From contig QMXQ01000033.1 in the NCBI GenBank assembly GCA_003662205.1, forward strand, positions 1 to 11,010: a DNA stretch of 11,010 bases. The letters are read 5' to 3'. The notes below the pieces were generated by a model. The model saw nothing but the letters and a program-made list of their open reading frames with translations. It made no database searches and was not told the origin of the DNA. The stretch's first letter is position 1; each line of letters begins with the position of its first letter. Made by a program: the position numbers and the translations under genes. This DNA is from Candidatus Bathyarchaeota archaeon. GTDB taxonomy: Archaea; Thermoproteota; Bathyarchaeia; TCS64. Positions 5,919-11,010 of the stretch are shown one piece after another.

Positions 5919-8236
5919 CTCTCCTCTCTCCTATTTCTAACCTTCAACACAGCCACGGGGATCAGCGGCGCCACCAGGAACAGGGGCAGAAGCTGCTCGG
6001 GCATGACGATGCCAGGGAACTCTATCTGAGACGGCGTCTCATCAGAGTCGTAGTCGAGGTAGTAGGTCGTCTCCGTATTCGAGTCTCTCCTCAGCCAGAT
6101 CTCGACGAGGATCGTGTGGCCCTCCTTGAATTTCTTCTTCTTGTTGACGTTGATCTCCAGCGATACCGGCTCGTCGGGGGAGGAGTCGCCGAGCTCCACC
6201 TCCTTGAACCGCTTGCTTACCTTAGTGTGGGCCTTCCCCTTCTCATCGAGGTCTAGTATCCTCAACTTGACGTCGACCTCGCACTCCCTGCTCGCGTAGA
6301 GATAGAGTTTGCACGCCAGCCTCCCCTTCATCTCGTAGTCCTCCTCCAGAGGGCCGTAGAGGTAGAAGCTCCAGGCCAGGTTCCACTTCTTGTTTGAGGT
6401 CGTGAAGTCGTCGGTATGGGTCGTTCCCAGGTCTGTGTAGTCGGGGTGGGTGAGGATGCGGTTCGTCTCGACGCCGTTGACCGTGACCGCCGGAACCACG
6501 TACTCGAAGCTGAGGGCCGTTGACTCCATGACCTCAGCGGTCGGCGCCGACATCGCCGCGACGGTTACCCAGACGATGATGGAGGACATGAGGACGAGGA
6601 ACAGGAGGGCCATAGCCGAGGGCTTGCGGTCCCGTCTGCCGCCCTTCCTAGGTGTTCGCCTCCGCCTCTCCGGCAGTATCCAGCTGAACAGCTTCCTGAC
6701 CCTGACCTGAAGCACCCTGTCGGTGATGCTCCCCGTCTTCAGCGTCCTGATCCACGTCCCCTCCTCCTTCTCCAGCAGCCCCTTGAGGGCGGCGTAGGCC
6801 TGGAATGGGGTCACCACGTAGCTGAGGACGATGAAGGAGAAGATACCCGTGAAGTCCTCGAGGGCCTCCCGCTCCAGGAAGAGGCCGGCGAGGCTCATCA
6901 GGGGGAGGGCGAAGAGGTTGCTGAGGATGAGGCACCAGCCGAAGGTCGCCGTCCAGAACCAGGGGTGCTGATTCAGGAGTTCGGCGATCATCCAGCAGAA
7001 GGTGCCCGCCAGGAAGAAGAGGGATTGGAGGTAGTAGGGGGCGAAGTAGAGGAACTCCAGCTTCTCCCTGAAGGTGAGCATCGGCGACCTGACGACCTGC
7101 CAGAAGTACTTCTTCACGGCGAAGGTGTGCCCCTCCGCCCAGCGCATCCGCTGCCGGACGAGCCGCCGGATGGTCGTCGGGATCTCGGCCGGCGCCTGGA
7201 TCAGGGGCGTGTAGACCACCTTGTAGCCGGCGAGGTAGAGCCTGATCGTCAGGTCCCAGTCCTCGGTGATGCTCGTCGTCCACCCGAGCTTCTTCACGAC
7301 GTCCGCCTTGAGCATGAAGACGCTGCCGCTGATCATCTTCATGGCGCCGAAGAACTCCTCGGCGACCCTCTCGATCATGTAGCTGCCGCTGAACTCTGCT
7401 CGGACGCCCTTGGTGATCCAGTTCTCGTTCTTGTTGAGGTGGTGGAGCTGATACCCCTGGACGGCCGCGACCCTGCGCCGTTCGTACCACTCCTCGACTT
7501 TATCGAGGACGCTCGCGCCGTTCTGCCCGTTGTTCTTCCTGTTGTTGAAGTAGCCGAGGACCTTGTCGGCGAACCTGTGGCCGTTGCCGTTTCCGTTCCC
7601 GTTCTCGTGGTTCCCGTTCTGGTTCCCGAAGTACCAGATGAACCGCTTGAGGATGTCGGGCGGCGGGATGAAGTCGGCGTCGAAGACCGCGATATACTCC
7701 GTCCTCGGGTCCATGTGCTTCAGGGCCTCGGCGAGTGCGCCGCCCTTGAAGCCTCGGCGGTCCTTCCTGTGCACGAACTTGATGGTGGGCGGGCCCTTCC
7801 GGATGCCCAGCTCCTTCAGGATCTCGATGGTCTCGTCCCTGGAGTCGTCGAGGACGAGGATCTCGTAGTTGGTGTAGTCGATGTCGATGCAGGCCTGGAT
7901 GATGCGCCGGGCGACGTTCTTCTCGTTGTAGAAGGGGAGCTGGATGGAGACGAAGGGCTCCTCCCCACCCCGGCTGCGCTGATACCTGACGCCGTTGGGC
8001 CCCTTCCCGTTCGCGCCCCCGTTCTTGTTTTGCCTTAGGCTGAGGAACCCGCCGAACCATCTGCCGCCGTTGTGGTTGCCGTTCCTCCCGTTTCCGTTGC
8101 CGCTGCTGCCGCCGAAAAGTGCGAGGAGCACGGCTACGTAGTATTTGGTGGCGAAGATGAAGAAGAAGATGCCGAAGGCTAGGGCCGCGTAGGAGAAAGC
8201 CTGGCCCGCGATCACCGCCAACGACACCCTTTTCAT
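5912..8236 (-). CDS. Membrane GT2 glycosyltransferase with C-terminal ectodomain and sorting-like tail
   Basis: A 774-residue processive-type family-2 glycosyltransferase of the cellulose/hyaluronan synthase style, expected to polymerise a sugar from a nucleotide-sugar donor on the cytosolic side and pass it through the membrane. Numbering from ATG 8236: N-terminal helix region 8-41; catalytic domain about 90-385 with DDS (130-132), DAD (186-188), TED (324-326) and QRMRW (362-366), all canonical; membrane helices about 398-418, 427-453 and 462-483; Arg/Lys-rich loop 522-540; helix about 542-562; ectodomain about 570-738; then EFPGIVMPE, a hydrophobic helix and RNRREERC. Four Asn/Gly-rich inserts lie at 44-57, 67-83, 204-220 and 230-241. 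ATG 8311 would add 25 residues, but it sits about 12 bases from a TATA box, upstream of the expected transcription start, so I prefer ATG 8236. It is first in the operon and probably under PadR control. The product sugar is unknown. Confidence 0.92.
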   Translation of the reverse strand: MKRVSLAVIAGQAFSYAALAFGIFFFIFATKYYVAVLLALFGGSSGNGNGRNGNHNGGRWFGGFLSLRQNKNGGANGKGPNGVRYQRSRGGEEPFVSIQLPFYNEKNVARRIIQACIDIDYTNYEILVLDDSRDETIEILKELGIRKGPPTIKFVHRKDRRGFKGGALAEALKHMDPRTEYIAVFDADFIPPPDILKRFIWYFGNQNGNHENGNGNGNGHRFADKVLGYFNNRKNNGQNGASVLDKVEEWYERRRVAAVQGYQLHHLNKNENWITKGVRAEFSGSYMIERVAEEFFGAMKMISGSVFMLKADVVKKLGWTTSITEDWDLTIRLYLAGYKVVYTPLIQAPAEIPTTIRRLVRQRMRWAEGHTFAVKKYFWQVVRSPMLTFREKLEFLYFAPYYLQSLFFLAGTFCWMIAELLNQHPWFWTATFGWCLILSNLFALPLMSLAGLFLEREALEDFTGIFSFIVLSYVVTPFQAYAALKGLLEKEEGTWIRTLKTGSITDRVLQVRVRKLFSWILPERRRRTPRKGGRRDRKPSAMALLFLVLMSSIIVWVTVAAMSAPTAEVMESTALSFEYVVPAVTVNGVETNRILTHPDYTDLGTTHTDDFTTSNKKWNLAWSFYLYGPLEEDYEMKGRLACKLYLYASRECEVDVKLRILDLDEKGKAHTKVSKRFKEVELGDSSPDEPVSLEINVNKKKKFKEGHTILVEIWLRRDSNTETTYYLDYDSDETPSQIEFPGIVMPEQLLPLFLVAPLIPVAVLKVRNRREERC
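5915..6022 (-). other. Sorting-signal-like C-terminus of the GT2 protein
   Basis: The last 36 residues read EFPGIVMPE, a hydrophobic run beginning QLLPLFLVAPLIP, and a basic end KVRNRREERC. Secreted archaeal proteins often end in an EFP-type motif plus helix plus basic tail, and such ends are proposed archaeosortase substrates. The shared PGIVxxExLxP pattern with the neighbouring sortase tail makes recognition by one local enzyme likely. This is inference, not shown by the sequence. Confidence 0.55.
6434..6516. repeat. 83-bp exact direct repeat, copy B (inside the GT2 gene)
   Basis: Partner of the copy at 5064-5146, in the same orientation and reading frame. A further shared 20-base block (4978-4997 and 6354-6373), encoding the WSFYLYG region, lies 60-90 bases away in each gene with a 6-base spacing difference. 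The two ectodomain segments are thus mosaics of identical and diverged DNA. Confidence 0.97.
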
Positions 8237-8273
8237 CCTCTCTCGATCTGTAGCTGTGTTGCACGCGTCTACA

Positions 8274-8295
8274 ATATATCGGTTTTCCGATATAT
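8274..8295. promoter_or_regulatory. Perfect inverted repeat, probable operator or leader hairpin
   Basis: Arms ATATATCGG (8274-8282) and CCGATATAT (8287-8295) are perfectly complementary around TTTT. The element begins a few bases downstream of the start point expected from the TATA box at 8320-8327, i.e. in the leader of the GT2 transcript. It would suit a dimeric PadR repressor blocking initiation or elongation. Transcribed, it would also fold into a 9-bp stem with an AAAA loop, so an RNA role is possible. Confidence 0.6.
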
Positions 8296-8319
8296 GTGGA
8301 GTATTCCCCATAGATCAAT

Positions 8320-8327
8320 TATATAAA
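8320..8327 (-). promoter_or_regulatory. TATA box of the GT2-sortase operon
   Basis: The minus strand reads TTTATATA, an excellent archaeal box A, in an AT-rich patch of an otherwise GC-rich region. A start point about 25 bases downstream falls near 8298, which leaves ATG 8311 outside the mRNA and gives ATG 8236 a leader of about 60 bases. Confidence 0.65.
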
Positions 8328-8362
8328 TATATCGCAGACAACCGTGTCAGCGATCCATAAAG

Positions 8363-8381
8363 TCCAGAACAAAGATCTGGA
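8363..8381. promoter_or_regulatory. Short inverted repeat between the divergent promoters
   Basis: TCCAGA (8363-8368) and TCTGGA (8376-8381) are perfect complements separated by 7 bases. It lies between the two divergent promoters and could bind a dimeric regulator. Arms of 6 bases are short, and chance is possible. Confidence 0.3.
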
Positions 8382-8411
8382 TGAAGGGATCCATCCCCGA
8401 CGGGATAACCC

Positions 8412-8433
8412 ATATATCTAAGTGGGTATATAT
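8412..8433 (+). promoter_or_regulatory. Candidate TATA element(s) of the PadR gene
   Basis: Two TATA-like runs occur, ATATATC at 8412-8418 and TATATAT at 8427-8433. The first would place transcription near 8440, leaving a leader of about 10 bases before GTG 8451. The second would start transcription at or just past GTG 8451, in which case TTG 8478 might be used. They are flanked by imperfect inverted sequence (GGATA/ACCCA on the left, TGGGT/TATCC on the right), which could allow autoregulation. Confidence 0.5.
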
Positions 8434-8450
8434 CCAGGTATTGATGCGTT

Positions 8451-8774
8451 GTGGCCGATGAGGGTGGGTGCAACGCCTTGAGGAGGCGGTTCGCCCGCAG
8501 CTTCATGGACCTGCTGATCCTAAGGATGCTCAGGCGCGAGGCCCTCTGGGGCTACAGGATGATGTCGCTGCTGAGGACCCGCTACGGCATACGCGTCGGC
8601 CCCCCGGTCATCTACCCCCTGCTCGGCTCCATGGAGGCAGATGGGCTGGTGGAGAGCGAGGAGGTCCACGAGGGGCGGAGGCGGCGGAGGGTCTATCGGG
8701 CGACCCAGAGGGGGCTGGAGCTGGTGGAATGCTTCGAAAGCGTCCTCTCAGAGCTGCTGAGGGATTCGATCTAG
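8451..8774 (+). CDS. PadR-family transcriptional regulator
   Basis: A 107-residue winged-helix DNA-binding protein. The PadR pattern is clear: SFMDLLILRMLRREALWGYRM (helices 1-2, about 17-37), then recognition-helix region GPPVIYPLLGSMEADGLVES (50-69), a basic wing EGRRRRRVYRAT (74-85) and RGLELVE. It belongs to the short group with little more than the DNA-binding domain and a final helix for dimerisation (about 88-106). Start GTG 8451 is the first start in frame after a TGA at 8442-8444; TTG 8478 is an alternative with a GGTGGGTG stretch ahead. It is transcribed divergently from the GT2-sortase operon, and the perfect inverted repeat between them makes control of that operon and of itself likely. 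The inducing signal is unknown. Its TAG overlaps the stop of the convergent MinD-like gene in a shared CTAG. Confidence 0.9.
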   Translation: MADEGGCNALRRRFARSFMDLLILRMLRREALWGYRMMSLLRTRYGIRVGPPVIYPLLGSMEADGLVESEEVHEGRRRRRVYRATQRGLELVECFESVLSELLRDSI

Positions 8775-9550
8775 AGGGATTCTAGTCGCCTCGCGATCTC
8801 CTTGAGCGCCCGCGAGAACGGGTGATCGGGCCTGTCCAGGACGAAGAGGGAGATCCTGCTGGCCAGTAGGAGGTCGCAGTAGCAGGGGATGATGGCGATG
8901 AGGGGCTGGGTGAACTTGCCCTTGACGCGGGAGAGCAGGGACTCCTTCCTCTCCTCGGAGACGAACTCATGGGGTATGGCCTTGTTCACGATTATCACCG
9001 TCTGCTTCTCGAAGGGCTCGTAGAGCTCGCTCACGATCCTCTGCACCCCCTCCTGGTCCAGGATGTCCATGGTGGATATGACGACGGCGACATCGGCGGC
9101 CACGACCGCGTTCACCGACGAGTACTGGATCCCGGGGCTGGTGTCTATTATGATGATCTCCACGCCGAACTTGGCGGCGAGCTCCTGCTTCATGGCAATG
9201 ACCCGCCTGAGGGCCCGCATCTGCCAGCGCCTGTCCTTCCGGGCGATCTCCCTCATCGCCTCCATGTTCGGGTTGGCGAAGCCGACGAGGAGCCTCCCCG
9301 GGGTCTTGAGGCGGCCCGTCAGGTCGACCATGACGTTCTCAAGCCTGGCCTGTCCGTCGAGGTAGTCGTTCACCCACCCCTTGACGAGGGGTCTGGCCTG
9401 GAAGATGGTGAGGAGGCTGGGCGCCCTGAAGTCGAAGTCCAGCAGCGCGACGTTCCGTCCCTGGGAGGCGTATATCGTGGCGATGTTGCTGGAGATGAGG
9501 CTCTTTCCCGTGCCTCCCCGGCTTGAGTGGATCGAGATCATCTTAACCAT
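8771..9550 (-). CDS. MinD/ParA-family P-loop ATPase
   Basis: A 259-residue member of the deviant Walker A ATPases, which dimerise on ATP and position partners on membranes or nucleoid. Visible features: HSSRGGTGKS (8-17), with Arg11 at the signature-Lys position and Lys16 in the P-loop; LLDFDFRAPS (about 36-45); and IIIIDTSPG (about 134-142), the Walker B/switch II region. Arg at the signature position is common in archaeal relatives of the HSFRGGTGKS type, so I do not read it as loss of activity. There is no clear C-terminal amphipathic membrane-targeting helix beyond ALKEIARRLESL, which might serve. I chose ATG 9550 because GGTG lies a suitable distance upstream; GTG 9559 would add three residues. 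It follows the zinc-ribbon gene by a few bases, so the two are co-transcribed and probably work together. Its exact cargo is unknown. Confidence 0.9.
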   Translation of the reverse strand: MVKMISIHSSRGGTGKSLISSNIATIYASQGRNVALLDFDFRAPSLLTIFQARPLVKGWVNDYLDGQARLENVMVDLTGRLKTPGRLLVGFANPNMEAMREIARKDRRWQMRALRRVIAMKQELAAKFGVEIIIIDTSPGIQYSSVNAVVAADVAVVISTMDILDQEGVQRIVSELYEPFEKQTVIIVNKAIPHEFVSEERKESLLSRVKGKFTQPLIAIIPCYCDLLLASRISLFVLDRPDHPFSRALKEIARRLESL

Positions 9551-9561
9551 CGTTCTCACAC

Positions 9562-10641
9562 CTATGATACTACGGAGAAGAGCACCTGGCGGCCTCTCCG
9601 CTCCTTCTTCAGGTAGCCCATCCGTACGAGCTGGTTCAGGTAGCCGCTCTCCACCGCCCTCGCCCTGCCGGTGCCCTCGGCGATCTCTTCCGCCGTCGCC
9701 TTGCCGAGCCGGCAGACGACCATCGCCGTCTTCCTCAGGTGGTCGGGGAGAGAGAGGAGGGTCATGACGTCCAGCGTCTCGGGCTTTATCTCCTCCACGG
9801 GTGGAACGGCTTTCAGCAGCCTCTTGTAGAGGGATTTGACGTCGCCCGACTCGATGACGACGAGCTTGTACTGCTCCGCGAGCCTCCTGGCCTTCTCCGT
9901 CAGCTTCGGGAAGATGATGAGGATCGCCTTGAGGGGGGCGGTGTCGAAGACCTTCGCGAACATCGCGATGACCTTCTCCTCCCCCACAGGCCTGTCCGAG
10001 ACGACGAAGTCGATGGCGAGAACCCCCTCCTCGGGCTCTCCGCCGTAGGCGATGATGTCGAAGCTGTGCTGCACCTCAGACTCGCCGATGAGCTTTCCAG
10101 GGCTCTCGGTCGCGTAGCCGCGCTTCTGGAGGAACTCCCTCACGGGGGCGACAACCAGCCGATCCGAGATGCGGTCGACGCCCTCCTTGCTGAAGTGGTA
10201 GCAGTAGACGCGCCGATAGGCGATGCCCTGCCCCTTGATCACGTCGCCGCAGCTCCCGCACCTCCACTCATCCTCATCGGCCTGGTTCTCCCCCGCAGTT
10301 TCCGCCACTTTGACGGAGGCGAGGGAGGCCAGGTTCCGATCGCCTGGGTTTTGGGCGCCGTCGAGGTTGCATGAGCCGCACTTCGGGCAGCATAGGAGTA
10401 TCGCGCACAGCTCTCGGTTGAGCAACCCGTGTTCCTCCATTTTCAGGAGGAAGGCTTCGGCGTCCTCGGGGTTGGGGATGAACTCCTCCACCTCAGGGTA
10501 GCGGTAGCCGAGCTGGGGGTCGAGGACCGGGGTGATTTGGGTCAGCTCTCCGCTCAGGAACTTCCCGAGGAGAAGCTGGACCCGGCGGTCTCCGAATAGA
10601 TCGTGGAGATTTCTCTCGCGCTGCTTCCTTTTCCTGCTCAA
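9562..10641 (-). CDS. Zinc-ribbon, endonuclease-fold-like and winged-helix protein
   Basis: A 359-residue soluble protein I cannot name. A four-cysteine zinc ribbon is formed by CPKC (85-88) and CGSC (128-131), separated by a loop; with the following AYRRVYCYHF segment it is reminiscent of the TackOD1-type metal-binding domain of TACK archaea, a tentative match. Residues about 163-268 have an alternating beta/alpha pattern with SFDIIAYG (193-200), GVLAIDFVVSD (206-216) and KAILIIFPKLTEKARRLA (238-255), like a restriction-endonuclease (Mrr-like) fold. The expected E-x-K is replaced by D-F-V, so cleavage is doubtful. Residues about 290-357 are an ArsR/MarR-like winged helix (AEEIAEGTGRARAVESGYLNQL, then GYLKKERRGRQVLFSV). 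The start is TTG 10641, forced by a TAG directly before it. It is first in an operon with the MinD-like ATPase, so it may be a DNA-bound sensor or regulator acting with that ATPase. Confidence 0.8.
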   Translation of the reverse strand: MSRKRKQRERNLHDLFGDRRVQLLLGKFLSGELTQITPVLDPQLGYRYPEVEEFIPNPEDAEAFLLKMEEHGLLNRELCAILLCCPKCGSCNLDGAQNPGDRNLASLASVKVAETAGENQADEDEWRCGSCGDVIKGQGIAYRRVYCYHFSKEGVDRISDRLVVAPVREFLQKRGYATESPGKLIGESEVQHSFDIIAYGGEPEEGVLAIDFVVSDRPVGEEKVIAMFAKVFDTAPLKAILIIFPKLTEKARRLAEQYKLVVIESGDVKSLYKRLLKAVPPVEEIKPETLDVMTLLSLPDHLRKTAMVVCRLGKATAEEIAEGTGRARAVESGYLNQLVRMGYLKKERRGRQVLFSVVS

Positions 10642-10693
10642 CTAGGGCGCGTCTCTCCCTCTGGGCTTTTATCCACCCTAATTTTATTCCCAT

Positions 10694-10702
10694 TATTATA
10701 AG
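10694..10702 (-). promoter_or_regulatory. Candidate TATA box of the zinc-ribbon/MinD operon
   Basis: The minus strand reads CTTATAATA in an AT-rich patch. Initiation about 25 bases downstream (near 10672) would give a leader of about 30 bases containing GAGGGAGAG before TTG 10641. Other AT-rich runs nearby (AATAAAATT, GATAAAA) are weaker candidates. Confidence 0.45.
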
Positions 10703-10731
10703 TATCCCTTTTGCGACGGCCCTCGGCTAAG

Positions 10732-10740
10732 CATATATCA
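10732..10740 (+). promoter_or_regulatory. TATA box of trm1, leaderless layout
   Basis: CATATATCA is centred about 28 bases before ATG 10764. With the usual archaeal spacing the transcript would begin at or just before the start codon, and no SD is seen upstream (CGATGATTGTAGCGT precedes the ATG). This fits leaderless initiation. Confidence 0.55.
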
Positions 10741-10763
10741 CCCCGGGCCGATGATTGTAGCGT

Positions 10764-11010
10764 ATGAGCCTCAGCTTCCCCACGAGGCGCGTCGAGGAGG
10801 GCGCCGCCGTCATCCAAGTCCCGGAGATCAGGCCGGCTGAGGGGGAGCCCCTCGACCGCGCCCTCTCCAGGGCGCCGGTCTTCTACAATCCCCGCATGAG
10901 GCTGAACCGGGATACGGCCGTCCTCGCCCTCGGGGTTCATCAGGCGCGCCTCTCGCGTCCCGTCGTGGCGTGTGAGCCTATGTGCGGGACGGGGGTCAGG
11001 GGGATACGGC
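10764..11010 (+). CDS. trm1: tRNA (guanine26-N2)-dimethyltransferase, N-terminal part
   Basis: The first 82 residues of Trm1, which uses S-adenosylmethionine to make N2,N2-dimethylguanosine at position 26 of tRNAs, in the cytosol. The N-terminus TRRVEEGAAVIQVPE, then VFYNPRMRLNRDTAVLAL (about 39-56) is the conserved Trm1 opening, and CEPMCGTGVRGIR (70-82) is the SAM-binding motif I region. The gene runs off the right edge; a complete archaeal Trm1 is usually around 380 residues. ATG 10764 is the first start after an in-frame TAG at 10758-10760. It is divergent from the zinc-ribbon gene and appears to have its own promoter, with no functional tie to the rest of the window. Confidence 0.94.
   Translation, partial: MSLSFPTRRVEEGAAVIQVPEIRPAEGEPLDRALSRAPVFYNPRMRLNRDTAVLALGVHQARLSRPVVACEPMCGTGVRGIR

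Noticed and set aside
6965..8038. A 357-codon open frame on the plus strand opposite the GT2 gene
   Set aside because: Its product is full of Val/Asp/Glu/Leu/Pro runs typical of antisense frames of GC-rich genes, it shows no domain, and the opposite strand has all GT2 motifs. Other long open frames such as 73-996, 3929-4570 and 8969-9526 are rejected for the same reason.
8237..8311. ATG 8311 as the start of the GT2 protein
   Set aside because: It lies about 12 bases from a strong TATA box, so it would not be in the mRNA, and the added 25 residues contain the inverted repeat and look like translated promoter DNA.
8315..8506. A 63-codon minus-strand frame in the PadR promoter region
   Set aside because: It covers both divergent promoters and the start of PadR, its composition is not protein-like, and it has no ribosome-binding site of note.
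10733..10739. ATATATC before trm1 as another copy of a PadR-operator heptamer
   Set aside because: It is placed exactly where the TATA box should be and is most simply the promoter. The same caution applies to some of the heptamers near PadR.
1..11010. CRISPR arrays, tRNA or rRNA genes, insertion sequences
   Set aside because: No regularly spaced repeats, no cloverleaf-like sequence in the two intergenic regions (8237-8450, 10642-10763), and no transposase or terminal inverted repeats were seen. The only long repeat is the coding 83-bp pair.

Overview
The window looks like a piece of an archaeal chromosome. It is GC-rich and densely packed, with overlapping stop/start junctions, TATA-box promoters in AT-rich gaps, SD sites resembling GGTGA/GGAG, and an archaeal-type Trm1 (a tRNA dimethyltransferase). 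Archaeosortase-like enzymes, an archaeal MinD-type ATPase with an RGGTGKS P-loop, and a zinc-ribbon/winged-helix partner suggest a TACK archaeon (Thermoproteota, perhaps Bathyarchaeia-like). The phylum is inference.

Layout. (1) Positions 3-673, + strand: the tail of an unidentified gene, overlapping a small protein with two apparent winged helices. (2) Positions 676-8236, - strand, read from 8236 down to 676: one compact five-gene operon plus a possible 27-codon micro-ORF. In transcription order it holds a membrane family-2 glycosyltransferase (GT2) with an extracellular domain and sorting-like tail, an archaeosortase-like protein with the same extracellular domain and tail, the micro-ORF, a second stand-alone archaeosortase, an McrB-like AAA+ ATPase, and an McrC/DUF2357-like protein whose nuclease motifs appear lost. 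(3) Positions 8237-8450: a divergent regulatory region with TATA elements and a perfect 9-bp-arm inverted repeat. (4) Positions 8451-8774, + strand: a PadR-family regulator, the natural candidate to control the operon. (5) Positions 8771-10641, - strand: a two-gene operon of a zinc-ribbon/endonuclease-fold-like/winged-helix protein and a MinD-like ATPase. (6) From 10764, + strand: the start of trm1, apparently leaderless.

The central idea is a possible cell-surface system. A processive-type GT2 and an archaeosortase are unrelated membrane enzymes, yet both end in the same cassette: a transmembrane helix, a beta-rich ectodomain, a PGIV-type motif, a hydrophobic helix and a basic tail. The tail is laid out like the C-terminal signals that archaeosortases cleave, so the sortases may process the GT2 and one of themselves. 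An 83-bp exact DNA repeat inside the two ectodomain segments points to recent duplication or gene conversion. Translational coupling of this module to an McrB-like motor with a nuclease-degenerate McrC-like partner suggests the pair is not a restriction system here but may have been recruited to serve the surface system. Those functional links are inference; the sequence shows the gene order, motifs and repeats directly.
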